Shown here in pieces: positions 7,133 to 14,083 of a stretch of DNA of 21,653 nucleotides (its first letter is position 1; every line of letters begins with the position of its first letter). The notes beneath the pieces are model-generated. The model ran no database searches. It was not told the origin of the DNA and worked only from the letters and a program-made list of their open reading frames with translations. The position numbers and the translations under genes were made by a program. The DNA is from Thalassarchaeum sp002495735 (GTDB taxonomy: Archaea > Thermoplasmatota > Poseidoniia > Poseidoniales > Thalassarchaeaceae), in NCBI GenBank assembly GCA_937911265.1, contig CALDRG010000091.1:1-21653 (forward strand), written 5' to 3'.

Positions 7133-9447
7133 TGTGATCCCTCCTCTGGCGCATCATCAGCTACCATCAGCCTGCGGAACATTTGCCCAAGTCTTCCGGG
7201 CTCGTTGGCGACATGCTCGTTGGCGTCCTTCAATTCAGGTAGGTTGTGAGGGTCGAAACTGGGAGTTGGTGGTGGAGAGCTGGTCATCCACTCGAAGGAC
7301 CAGCCACCCCAAGGGTCGGCGGGTGCCTTCTCCCCTCTGAAGAGAGATTTGATCATGTTCACTACGAGTAGCAGGTTGCTGGCGAAGAACAGGAAGGCGG
7401 ACACCGAGATCAGCATGTTCCAGTCCGCCGCCCACTCCGGTAGGGCCTGAATATCGTCTGTAGTGATGTAGTAAGTGTGAGTTCTCCTAATCATTCCTAC
7501 GACCCCGAGCCGGTGCATCGGCCAGAACAGGGCGTTGTATGAGATGAAGGCCGTTAGGAAGTGTAGTACTCCAAGCCTCTCGTCCAGCATCCTCCCGGTC
7601 ATCTTCGGGTACCAGTAGTAGATAGCGGAGAAGAAGCCGAAGACGGTTCCGCCGACCAGCACGTAGTGGAAGTGAGCGACCACGAAGTAGGTCTCGTGCA
7701 GGTGAACATCCATTGCCATTGATGGGAAGAACATCCCAGAGATTCCTCCCAGCGTGAAGGTCACTAGGAAGCCCAGTGTCCACAACGTGTGAGTGCGGTA
7801 AATAAGAGAGCCCCCATGCATCGTCTTGAGCCAATTAAAAATCTTAATGCCCGTGGGCACGGCCACCAGCATCGTGGTCAGCATCGTGACGAATCTCAGA
7901 GTGGGAGACATGCCTGAAGTGAACATGTGGTGACCGTAAACGATGAAAGACACCAGCCCGATTCCTGCCATAGCGTAGACCATTGATTTGTAGCCGAAGA
8001 TGGAACGCCTCGCGCTGGTCGCTATGACTTCAGAGATTACACCGAAGGCCGGGACAATGACGACATACACCTCGGGGTGCCCGAAGTACCAGAAAAGGTG
8101 ACTCCATAGCAACGGGTCTCCGCCGGCTGCGACATCGTAGAAGGCGGTCCCTATGGTCCGATCTAGATAGACCTGAATCAGACCGACACCGAAGGCCGGG
8201 ATAGACAGGAAAAGCATCAGGTTGGCGACCAGTATTGACCAAGTGAACAGTGGCATCTGGAACCAGCCCATTCCAGGCGCGCGCATTACCGCTATCGTGG
8301 TCAGGAAGTTGATCCCAGTCAGAGTCGACGATGCCACCAGCATAATCTGACCGGCAGCCCACATGCTCACCCCGGCGTGTGTATTCTCAGAGACGACGTA
8401 GGGCGCGTAACCGGTCCACCCGGTATCAGCGCCCGCTCCACTGAACACTCCGGTGAATATCAGCAGGGCAGCCACCGGTTGGAGCCAGAAGGAGAGCGCG
8501 TTCAGGCGTGGGAAGGCAAGATCCGGCGCTCCTATCTGTAGAGGCACTATCCAGTTGGCGAAGCCGGCTATCAGTGGCATCGCTGCGAGGAAAATCATGG
8601 TAGTGCCGTGCAACGTGAAGAACTGGTTGTAGTAGTCCTGTGAGATGAAGTCGTTGCCAGGAGACGACAGCTGGACCCTGATCATCAGTGCCATTATCCC
8701 GCCTACACCTAGGAAGAATAGCCCCTGCACGAAGTACAGCGTCCCGATCTTCTTGTGGTCGGTGCTGGTGAGCCACTCTGTGATCCAAGGGGCGAATCGG
8801 CTCCACTCGAAACCATCAGGATTGTTACGGTAGAAGACGTATAGCACGACGATGCTCAGAAGCACCACGGAGATAATAATCAGAGTGGCGAGTACCTTGA
8901 ACGGGTCAGCATCAGGGAGGACTTCCGGACCGAAGCCTAGGACCGTCGTCTGCGCTCGATCCCACATGTCGCCGCTGGAACCACCGTCACCCTCATTTCC
9001 ATTCACCGAGTTCGTGTGGAGGATGAACTCGACATCGGCCCCACTGTCGGGTGCAGTCCACTCGAGGTTCCATGAGCGCTGATCGTTGCCTTCGGTTGTG
9101 TGGCTCGCTTCGTTAGGGCCCCAGAGCTGCGCTGATGAATCCAAGGTAGCCAACGTGCCATCGCTGGCCCACAGGTTGAATCCGCCTAGATTCGCATTCC
9201 CATCCGTACTTGGCCCACCGATGAACGAGACTGTCATAGCATAGGTCTCCGAGGCGTTGTAGGTTTCGGGAAGCCCTGAGATTGATGCGGTTACAGAAGG
9301 ACTGGCCTCGGTTCCGTGGCAGTTGCACCCTGTGTCTTTGACACCAGAGATGCCAGAGGGCAGGGATGTGACGGCGGGCACGACAATCATGGCCATGGCC
9401 AGCAGAGAAATCAGGACGAGCCTTCTTGAGATGGTACTCCTCTCCAT
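7129..9447 (-). CDS. coxA: Cytochrome c oxidase subunit I (A1 type) with an N-terminal secreted domain fusion
   Basis: Catalytic subunit of a proton-pumping terminal oxidase, 772 residues against roughly 520-580 in most homologues. The core begins near residue 225. It has the haem a ligand H280, CuB ligands H457, H506 and H507, the cross-linked Tyr461 in GHPEVY, and H592/H594 in AHFHYV for haems a3 and a. E459 with D309/N316 (D-channel) and K535 (K-channel) place it in type A1. In front lie a signal-peptide-like segment (9-27), an outside domain (about 30-175) with a CNCH motif at 41-44 resembling the choice-of-anchor V/Reeler-like class, and an extra helix (185-206). GGAG at 9460-9457 precedes the ATG. 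The core is certain; the domain's role is unknown. Confidence 0.97.
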   Translation of the reverse strand: MERSTISRRLVLISLLAMAMIVVPAVTSLPSGISGVKDTGCNCHGTEASPSVTASISGLPETYNASETYAMTVSFIGGPSTDGNANLGGFNLWASDGTLATLDSSAQLWGPNEASHTTEGNDQRSWNLEWTAPDSGADVEFILHTNSVNGNEGDGGSSGDMWDRAQTTVLGFGPEVLPDADPFKVLATLIIISVVLLSIVVLYVFYRNNPDGFEWSRFAPWITEWLTSTDHKKIGTLYFVQGLFFLGVGGIMALMIRVQLSSPGNDFISQDYYNQFFTLHGTTMIFLAAMPLIAGFANWIVPLQIGAPDLAFPRLNALSFWLQPVAALLIFTGVFSGAGADTGWTGYAPYVVSENTHAGVSMWAAGQIMLVASSTLTGINFLTTIAVMRAPGMGWFQMPLFTWSILVANLMLFLSIPAFGVGLIQVYLDRTIGTAFYDVAAGGDPLLWSHLFWYFGHPEVYVVIVPAFGVISEVIATSARRSIFGYKSMVYAMAGIGLVSFIVYGHHMFTSGMSPTLRFVTMLTTMLVAVPTGIKIFNWLKTMHGGSLIYRTHTLWTLGFLVTFTLGGISGMFFPSMAMDVHLHETYFVVAHFHYVLVGGTVFGFFSAIYYWYPKMTGRMLDERLGVLHFLTAFISYNALFWPMHRLGVVGMIRRTHTYYITTDDIQALPEWAADWNMLISVSAFLFFASNLLLVVNMIKSLFRGEKAPADPWGGWSFEWMTSSPPPTPSFDPHNLPELKDANEHVANEPGRLGQMFRRLMVADDAPEEGSH
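7140..7145 (-). promoter_or_regulatory. Shine-Dalgarno AGGAGG for the TTG start of coxC
   Basis: Minus-strand AGGAGG lies inside the last codons of coxA, seven bases before the TTG at 7132. It decides the start of coxC. Confidence 0.75.
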
Positions 9448-9453
9448 TTCGAA

Positions 9454-10164
9454 TCACTCCACGAGAATTTGTGCCGTCATGTAGGCGTGGTTATCTCCAC
9501 AGTACTCAGCACACAGCATCAGGAATGAGATGTCCTCGACAGCTGGCATCCAGAGATAGGTAATTTGGCCGGGTTGCACATCCTCCATCATCCCAAATCC
9601 CGGGTTCTTCACGGCGTGAGTGACATCGATGGAAGTCATCGTAGCCAGATAGGTCTCACCCGTCTTTAGCGTCAACTGTGGCTTCAGCTCACCCTCGACA
9701 GTAGCGTAGCCAGTGGAGCAGATATCCTCTGACAGTTCATAACAGTCGAATTCCCAGAACCATTGCTGTCCAGTAATGCCGAGATCGTGATAGCACGAGG
9801 AGCGTACATAACCGTCAGCGTCGATATAGTTCTCCGACCACTCTCCCTCTTGGCACTCGCTGCCATGATACCCATCAGGGCCGGTCGCACTCCAAACTGC
9901 ATCAAGAGGAGCCCATGAAATGTAGGTTAGCCAAATGATGAGAATGAATGGTAGGACAGTCCAGGTGACCTCTAGTCTCAGGTTGTCGTAATCCTTGGGG
10001 AAAACCCCCACTTCCAGATTGTCGATATTGGGATTCTCACCATCTTTTGAGCGGTAGAAGAACGAATGATGGTAGAGCCACCCGAAAGCGATGGCTCCGA
10101 CGAATAGCGACCACAGGATGTAGTCATCCCAGATGGCATCGTATAGCGGGGTCACTCCAGCCAT
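9454..10164 (-). CDS. coxB: Cytochrome c oxidase subunit II with CuA site
   Basis: Receives electrons from a soluble or membrane donor at a binuclear CuA centre and passes them to subunit I. The 236-residue product has two helices (about 14-35 and 67-84), then a cupredoxin domain outside the membrane. CuA ligands are complete: H183, C218, E220, C222, H226 and M229 (CAEYCGDNHAYM). The aromatic patch QQWFW (133-137), used for electron entry, is present. Between the second helix and the domain core are four extra Cys (104, 124, 141, 149) that may form disulfides. No fused haem c domain is present, so the donor is separate and may be a cupredoxin. It is the first gene of the cox operon and ends six bases before the coxA start. 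Confidence 0.96.
   Translation of the reverse strand: MAGVTPLYDAIWDDYILWSLFVGAIAFGWLYHHSFFYRSKDGENPNIDNLEVGVFPKDYDNLRLEVTWTVLPFILIIWLTYISWAPLDAVWSATGPDGYHGSECQEGEWSENYIDADGYVRSSCYHDLGITGQQWFWEFDCYELSEDICSTGYATVEGELKPQLTLKTGETYLATMTSIDVTHAVKNPGFGMMEDVQPGQITYLWMPAVEDISFLMLCAEYCGDNHAYMTAQILVE
9457..9460 (-). promoter_or_regulatory. Shine-Dalgarno GGAG for the coxA start
   Basis: GGAG lies nine bases before the ATG at 9447 and overlaps the last codons of coxB. It supports starting coxA at the signal peptide, i.e. the long fused form, rather than at an internal Met. Confidence 0.6.
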
Positions 10165-10288
10165 CGCTATCTCTCACCCACATGCGTACGAAACACCCTC
10201 ATAAGTATCGCGGAATGGATATCAGTAAGGCTTGCTATGGAGAGTCTAGAAACGACTTCAAGGCAAGGCTCTCCATAGACGCTTTGAG
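10165..10288. promoter_or_regulatory. Divergent promoter region of the cox operon and DUF167 gene
   Basis: This 124-base gap separates the coxB start (-) from the DUF167 start (+). An AT-rich element CATAAGTAT (10200-10208) could serve as a TATA-like site in either direction. GGTGAG lies a few bases upstream of the coxB ATG. The plus-strand side holds a strong inverted repeat (10235-10278). Promoter placement is inferred only. Confidence 0.35.
10235..10278. repeat. Perfect 10-bp inverted repeat upstream of the DUF167 gene
   Basis: CTATGGAGAG (10235-10244) and CTCTCCATAG (10269-10278) are exact reverse complements separated by 24 bases. The right arm ends ten bases before the ATG at 10289. 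It could be a regulator-binding pair of half-sites or a stem-loop in the mRNA leader. Confidence 0.75.
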
Positions 10289-10588
10289 ATGCCCCCGGAT
10301 TGGCTAAGAGAAGCAGATGGTGGTTCCATCGTAGACATCTATGTTCAGGCTTCGGCGAATAAGACTGAGATAATCGGAATCGAGCCCTGGAGAGAGCGCC
10401 TCAAGATATCCGTAATCGCTAGACCACGCGGCGGTCAGGCCAACCGAGAGGTATTGCAGGCTCTGGCCGAATGGACGGGTGCGAAGGCGTCTGAGCTGAG
10501 CATAGTGAGTGGCCATTCCAGTCGCCGCAAGAGCGTGAGAATAGAGAGAATCGAGCCAAGTCGAATCAACAGTCTTCTGGAGGACTGA
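10289..10588 (+). CDS. DUF167/YggU family protein
   Basis: The 99-residue product matches the small DUF167 (UPF0235) family by the opening beta strand VDIYVQASANKTEI, the central RLKISVIARPRGGQANREVL and the SELSIVSGHSSRRKSVRIE stretch. The family's function is not established. The ATG at 10289 gives a normal family length. The next gene (Toprim) starts two bases after the stop and its ribosome-binding site lies inside this gene's end, so the two are very likely translated from one mRNA. Confidence 0.85.
   Translation: MPPDWLREADGGSIVDIYVQASANKTEIIGIEPWRERLKISVIARPRGGQANREVLQALAEWTGAKASELSIVSGHSSRRKSVRIERIEPSRINSLLED
10579..10583 (+). promoter_or_regulatory. Shine-Dalgarno GGAGG for the GTG start of the Toprim gene
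   Basis: GGAGG sits seven bases before the GTG at 10591 and inside the last codons of the DUF167 gene. It supports the GTG start and coupled translation. Confidence 0.65.
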
Positions 10589-10590
10589 TA

Positions 10591-11112
10591 GTGTCAAAGC
10601 GAGAAGGGCTTCCAGATTGGGTGAGTCAGAGAGCTCGCAAGGAAGGTCCGCCGGACCGCGAAATCCGCTTCCGAGCCGCCGCTGCGGCGATGGCCCAGAG
10701 CATACTCAGGAACCGCTCCTCACTAGGTTCTCCGAACTGTCCGGTACTGGTCGAGGGAATCAAGGACGAGAAGGCCCTCAGGGCACTCGGATTCTCCGGT
10801 GGGATAGAGAAAGTGAACAGAGGATGGGATCGCTCTAGGATGGTCGCCTATCTGCACGATACCTACGGGACTCGAAACATCGTCGACGGAGGCCCCCCCC
10901 TGATTCTTCTGATGGACTGGGACAGGACTGGGGGGAGGCTTCAGACCGGGTTCAGGGACAGGTTGATGGCGCTCGATATCCCTGTTGACGAAGCACTCCG
11001 ACAAGTCTTGCTCAAGGTGATGAAGCCTGAAGGTAGGACCGTCGAGTCCCTAACTCCTCACTCAAGTACGCTCACACCGATGATTGACGAGATTCTCCGT
11101 GAAGCGGATTGA
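10591..11112 (+). CDS. Small Toprim-domain protein (archaeal DnaG/UPF0292-like)
   Basis: The 173-residue product contains a Toprim fold: VLVEGIKDEKALRALG (about 52-67) supplies the conserved Glu55 and Asp59, and LILLMDWDRTGG (104-115) supplies the DxD pair Asp109 and Asp111. These residues bind magnesium in primases, topoisomerases and OLD/RecR-type nucleases. No helicase, ATPase or zinc domain is attached, as in the short archaeal Toprim proteins of unknown function. The N-terminal 45 residues are basic and helical and may bind nucleic acid. The stop lies three bases from the stop of the convergent Lrp gene. The domain is sure; activity and substrate are not known. Confidence 0.8.
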   Translation: MSKREGLPDWVSQRARKEGPPDREIRFRAAAAAMAQSILRNRSSLGSPNCPVLVEGIKDEKALRALGFSGGIEKVNRGWDRSRMVAYLHDTYGTRNIVDGGPPLILLMDWDRTGGRLQTGFRDRLMALDIPVDEALRQVLLKVMKPEGRTVESLTPHSSTLTPMIDEILREAD

Positions 11113-11115
11113 AAC

Positions 11116-11562
11116 CTACTCAGGCAGCACCGTAGAACTCTCTTTGACCGTGTTCAAAACGAGGTGGGTGACCGAACGCTCCACGCCGTCGACCGACATT
11201 ACGTTCTTTGAAAGGTCGTCGAGGTCACTGCGATCCCGTGCTCGGGCTATCACCATAGAGTCGAAGTCCCCAGTCACGTCGTAGACACCGTACACCCTGG
11301 GATCCTTCGCTATCTTCTCCTGAATCTCAATCAGGCGACCCTTCTGTATGCGCAGACCGATGACGACGGTCAACTCCCATCCGGCCTTCGCGGGGTCGAG
11401 CATGACCGTGTAACCACGGATGACGCCAGACTCTTCCAGACGGCGCACTCGGTTACTCACCGTTCCCAACGAGACTCCAGCCTCTTCGGATATCCTACGC
11501 ATCGACGCCCTAGCGTCGCGCTGTAGCACAGAGAGTATGCGACGATCCGTGTCATCCAACAT
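11116..11562 (-). CDS. Lrp/AsnC-family transcriptional regulator
   Basis: DNA-binding regulator with an N-terminal winged helix-turn-helix (LDDTDRRILSVLQRDAR, then the recognition helix in SLGTVSNRVRRLEESGVI) and a C-terminal ligand-sensing RAM domain (VVIGLRIQKG, VYDVTGDFDSMVIARA). Such proteins form octamers and often respond to amino acids. The ATG at 11562 was preferred over the in-frame GTG at 11571 because GGTGG lies five bases upstream and the family starts directly with the Asp-rich helix. The target genes cannot be told from the sequence; neighbours include an RNA methyltransferase. Its upstream region contains repeated GTTC bases and a short palindrome. Confidence 0.92.
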   Translation of the reverse strand: MLDDTDRRILSVLQRDARASMRRISEEAGVSLGTVSNRVRRLEESGVIRGYTVMLDPAKAGWELTVVIGLRIQKGRLIEIQEKIAKDPRVYGVYDVTGDFDSMVIARARDRSDLDDLSKNVMSVDGVERSVTHLVLNTVKESSTVLPE

Positions 11563-11653
11563 GAGGTCCACCAGGAGTTGCGGATTTCTCGAACCGGCTA
11601 TTGAACATATGCCAGTGTCTCGAAGCGTTCCTTGTTCGTTCGTTCATCATTAG

Positions 11654-11664
11654 CGAATTATTCG
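11654..11664. promoter_or_regulatory. AT-rich palindrome upstream of the Lrp gene
   Basis: CGAAT-T-ATTCG is a perfect 5-1-5 palindrome at the end of the upstream NSUN gene, about 92 bases before the Lrp start. The region from 11640 to 11675 is AT-rich in an otherwise GC-rich window and could be the Lrp promoter or an autoregulatory site. Inference only. Confidence 0.3.
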
Positions 11665-13277
11665 TTATTATTCTGATTGAACGTCAAGCCACGTTGCAGA
11701 GCGAGCAGTAAACGCTCGGCGCTACCAAGCATCAGGCTGATTCTTCCACCGACCCATATGGGAACACAGTCACCGTTCTTCGAGTCGATAAGAATCCGAC
11801 CACCTCTCACCCCTTCGAGTCCGTGCTCTTCCTCAATCAAGGCATCTCCTTCCTCAAGCAGACTGTCGATAAGCTCACTGTCGACTTCGCAGGATACGCC
11901 GGGCAGATGTGGGCCCAGAACCCGGGCCGCACCTGCGACCACTCGTTCCATCTCCCCGCCGCGGAGTTGAGCTGCACTGAGTCCGAGATGTATCACTCTG
12001 AGCGGCCGCCAGCGGCCGCCTGGAATCTTCGTCCTGCCGCCTCGTTGACTGCGTTCTGACTCCCAGACCACCCTCGCCTCGGGCGTCGAAAGCAGCAGGC
12101 GTTTACCCCGCAGCCACAGGTCGTCCGGCAGCGCACCCCAGGCTGTTTCGATCGAGGAGGCCATGGATTCAGAGAGTGGTTGGGGGGAGTTCCCAGCATC
12201 GGGCTTGACATCCTCGGGGCTGAGGAACGACTGGACCTTAGGAGAAGGGCGCTGAGGAGCATCCACGGACTTCTCAAGCACAGCGAGGAAGAAGCCACCT
12301 CCTTCGATGCTGTCGTTCCAGACCCTCATGCAGTGAGCGAGCTGCTCGGCGATTTCGGGCTCTTTTGGAGGCAGCATAGACTCGGGAAAATCCTCGTCAG
12401 AAGGCTCCCCATCATCGTTCAGGTTAGGCCAGTCTGCGCGCCCTTCTTCTCCCGGGACGCCCACAAGGAGTGGTGAGACGGGAAGCAGGCTCATCGCATC
12501 GTTAGAGCGTAAAACCTCGGCGACGACGGCCTCGTCCTCGACCGGGTCGAGCGAACAGGTCGAGTAGACCACCCGGCCTCCGGGCTTGACCAGCGCTGAG
12601 GCTTTGGTTAGGAGGGCGAGTTGTAAGTCATGCAGCGACCGTCCTCCAGAAGGAAGCCACTTGCCCCAGACATCCGGATTCTTCCTAGTTGTGCCCGAAC
12701 CGGTACAGGGCGCATCGACTAGAATATTGTCGAACCCGGACTCGGGAACGCGCGGGATGTGACGACCGTCATGGTGAACCACCGCCACAGTCCTTGAGCC
12801 GTGCCTCTGGACATTAGTCACCAGCATGTTGACCCTAGAATTTACGACTTCGTTGGCGAGAACGAGTCCACGCTCCTCCATATGCTCGGCGATCTGAGTG
12901 GTTTTGGAGCCGGGAGAGGCGCACATGTCGAGCACGACGTCACCCGGCTTGGCTCCAAGTGCCAGCACCGGCAACATCGAGGATGCCTCCTGCCGGGTCA
13001 GTCGCCCAGTCTCGTGCAGCGCGTTGAGAACCGCCTTGACGTCACCTTGGGCAGAGCCTCGATCAAACGGCAGCGCCCATGCGCTGCCGGGCCCGCTAAA
13101 CCAAGCGATGCGTTGCGAGCCTATGTCTTTGAGCCAGCCCTCAGTCCAGTCTCTATCGGCTCTGAGTGGATTGACCCGCACCGTCTCCGGCAATCTGTCG
13201 AAGGAACCGCTCAACCAACCCTCCGCATCCTTCCTCCAATGTGAGACCGCACGTAGCAGGACGCTGTTCTGAGCCAT
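11658..13277 (-). CDS. NSUN/RsmB-family RNA (cytosine-5) methyltransferase, Trm4-like
   Basis: SAM-dependent RNA m5C methyltransferase. In the 539-residue product, SAM motif I is DMCASPGSKTTQI (117-129). Motif IV DAPCTGSGTTRKNPDVW has Cys191, and motif VI YSTCSLDPVEDEAV has the nucleophile Cys241. The TxRKNPDxW stretch is closest to the tRNA-modifying Trm4/NSUN2 branch. After residue about 380 comes a linker and a C-terminal region (LWLRGKRLLLSTPEARVVW onward) that may form a PUA-like RNA-binding part. The ATG at 13277 has GGAG four bases upstream. An in-frame ATG at 13403 would add 42 residues rich in Cys and basic residues with no family match, so the shorter form was chosen. The target is inferred to be tRNA. 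Confidence 0.9.
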   Translation of the reverse strand: MAQNSVLLRAVSHWRKDAEGWLSGSFDRLPETVRVNPLRADRDWTEGWLKDIGSQRIAWFSGPGSAWALPFDRGSAQGDVKAVLNALHETGRLTRQEASSMLPVLALGAKPGDVVLDMCASPGSKTTQIAEHMEERGLVLANEVVNSRVNMLVTNVQRHGSRTVAVVHHDGRHIPRVPESGFDNILVDAPCTGSGTTRKNPDVWGKWLPSGGRSLHDLQLALLTKASALVKPGGRVVYSTCSLDPVEDEAVVAEVLRSNDAMSLLPVSPLLVGVPGEEGRADWPNLNDDGEPSDEDFPESMLPPKEPEIAEQLAHCMRVWNDSIEGGGFFLAVLEKSVDAPQRPSPKVQSFLSPEDVKPDAGNSPQPLSESMASSIETAWGALPDDLWLRGKRLLLSTPEARVVWESERSQRGGRTKIPGGRWRPLRVIHLGLSAAQLRGGEMERVVAGAARVLGPHLPGVSCEVDSELIDSLLEEGDALIEEEHGLEGVRGGRILIDSKNGDCVPIWVGGRISLMLGSAERLLLALQRGLTFNQNNNE

Positions 13278-13460
13278 CAGACTCCAAGGAGTATCGCTCT
13301 GGCCCACGACCTGCGGGTGAAAGCGACAGCAATCAACTGCGCGATTCTTTCCTCCGGCGGAGCACCGCTCACTCTGTATTGTGGATTTGAGAGTGAACAG
13401 CATCGTAAACGGTTAAACCCTCAGCGAAACACTCGACTCCTGCGGTGAGAGCCGCGTGGG

Positions 13461-13823
13461 ATGCACATGACAGGATTACGTAGGAGAATAGCCAGCAAAT
13501 CAGAGGAACCAACGAAGACAGATTTGAACGGGGCGACTAGGAAACTAGTCGAACTGGTCGAACGAGCCAGAGCGGTGGGGAGGGAGCAGGGCCCCCTAGT
13601 ACCGGTCGAGGCTCTGGTGACCATCGAGCGAGACAGTTGGATATGGAAAATTGTCGACCGCGATGTTCTTGACATTCTCAGTCACAGACTGGTGTTTGAG
13701 TCCAACAACGGCAAGCGCAGGGAGATTCTGATGACCACTTCGATAGACACTGCGATGAGCGCCGCCTCAAAGATAGTGGAATTGGACGGCGGCTGCGTCC
13801 TTATCGAGACGCTGGACCCCTGA
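13461..13823 (+). CDS. Hypothetical protein, 120 residues
   Basis: I do not recognise this protein. It has a basic start, then a helical part (NGATRKLVELVERARAVG), then mixed alpha/beta with WIWKIVDRDVLDIL and IDTAMSAASKIVEL. No membrane segment, metal motif or signal peptide is visible, so it is likely a small cytoplasmic single-domain protein. Two ATG codons (13461 and 13467) compete; neither has a convincing ribosome-binding site. It lies divergent from the NSUN gene and upstream of Sec61-beta, with a hairpin right after its stop. Coding is supported by length and codon pattern with no competing frame. Confidence 0.7.
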   Translation: MHMTGLRRRIASKSEEPTKTDLNGATRKLVELVERARAVGREQGPLVPVEALVTIERDSWIWKIVDRDVLDILSHRLVFESNNGKRREILMTTSIDTAMSAASKIVELDGGCVLIETLDP

Positions 13824-13824
13824 T

Positions 13825-13841
13825 CGACCCCTATGGGGTCG
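13825..13841 (+). terminator. Hairpin just after the stop of the 120-residue ORF
   Basis: CGACCCC (13825-13831) and GGGGTCG (13835-13841) form a perfect 7-bp stem with a TAT loop, starting one base after the TGA. No T-tract follows. It could be an mRNA 3' end structure or part of the leader of the next gene. Confidence 0.35.
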
Positions 13842-13891
13842 CATCCAGACACCTCGCGGAATTGAAATAGTGCAGGCAGGTGCGACGCCCG

Positions 13892-14083
13892 ATGGCCAAG
13901 GAGAAGAAGGGCAGTGGGATCCAGCAGGCAGCTGGACTAATTCGTTACTTCGACGAGGAGTCGGAGGATGCCATACAGATATCCAAGGGCATGATTTACG
14001 CAGCCTGCATTATCTTCTCAGTGAGCATCTACCTAGCAAATCACGGCGTCTGGTCGTGGATGTGGTCGACGCTCGGCCTGTGA
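13892..14083 (+). CDS. Preprotein translocase subunit Sec61-beta (archaeal SecG)
   Basis: Small subunit of the SecYE-beta protein-conducting channel in the cytoplasmic membrane. The 63-residue product has the typical archaeal layout: a short Lys-rich start, the diagnostic SGIQQAAGLIRYFDEE segment, and one C-terminal membrane helix (GMIYAACIIFSVSIYLA) with the tail outside. The ATG at 13892 (MAKEKKG) matches the family start; a GTG at 13880 would add four residues. The TGA (14081-14083) directly touches the stop codon of the convergent unknown gene. Confidence 0.92.
   Translation: MAKEKKGSGIQQAAGLIRYFDEESEDAIQISKGMIYAACIIFSVSIYLANHGVWSWMWSTLGL

Noticed and set aside
9316..9327. CNCH in coxA as a normal c-type haem site
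   Set aside because: The spacing is C-x-C-H rather than C-x-x-C-H, so ordinary haem c attachment cannot be claimed; kept only as a resemblance.
13278..13403. 42-residue N-terminal extension of the NSUN protein
   Set aside because: Cys-rich and basic, unlike the rest, with a ribosome-binding site present only before the inner ATG.
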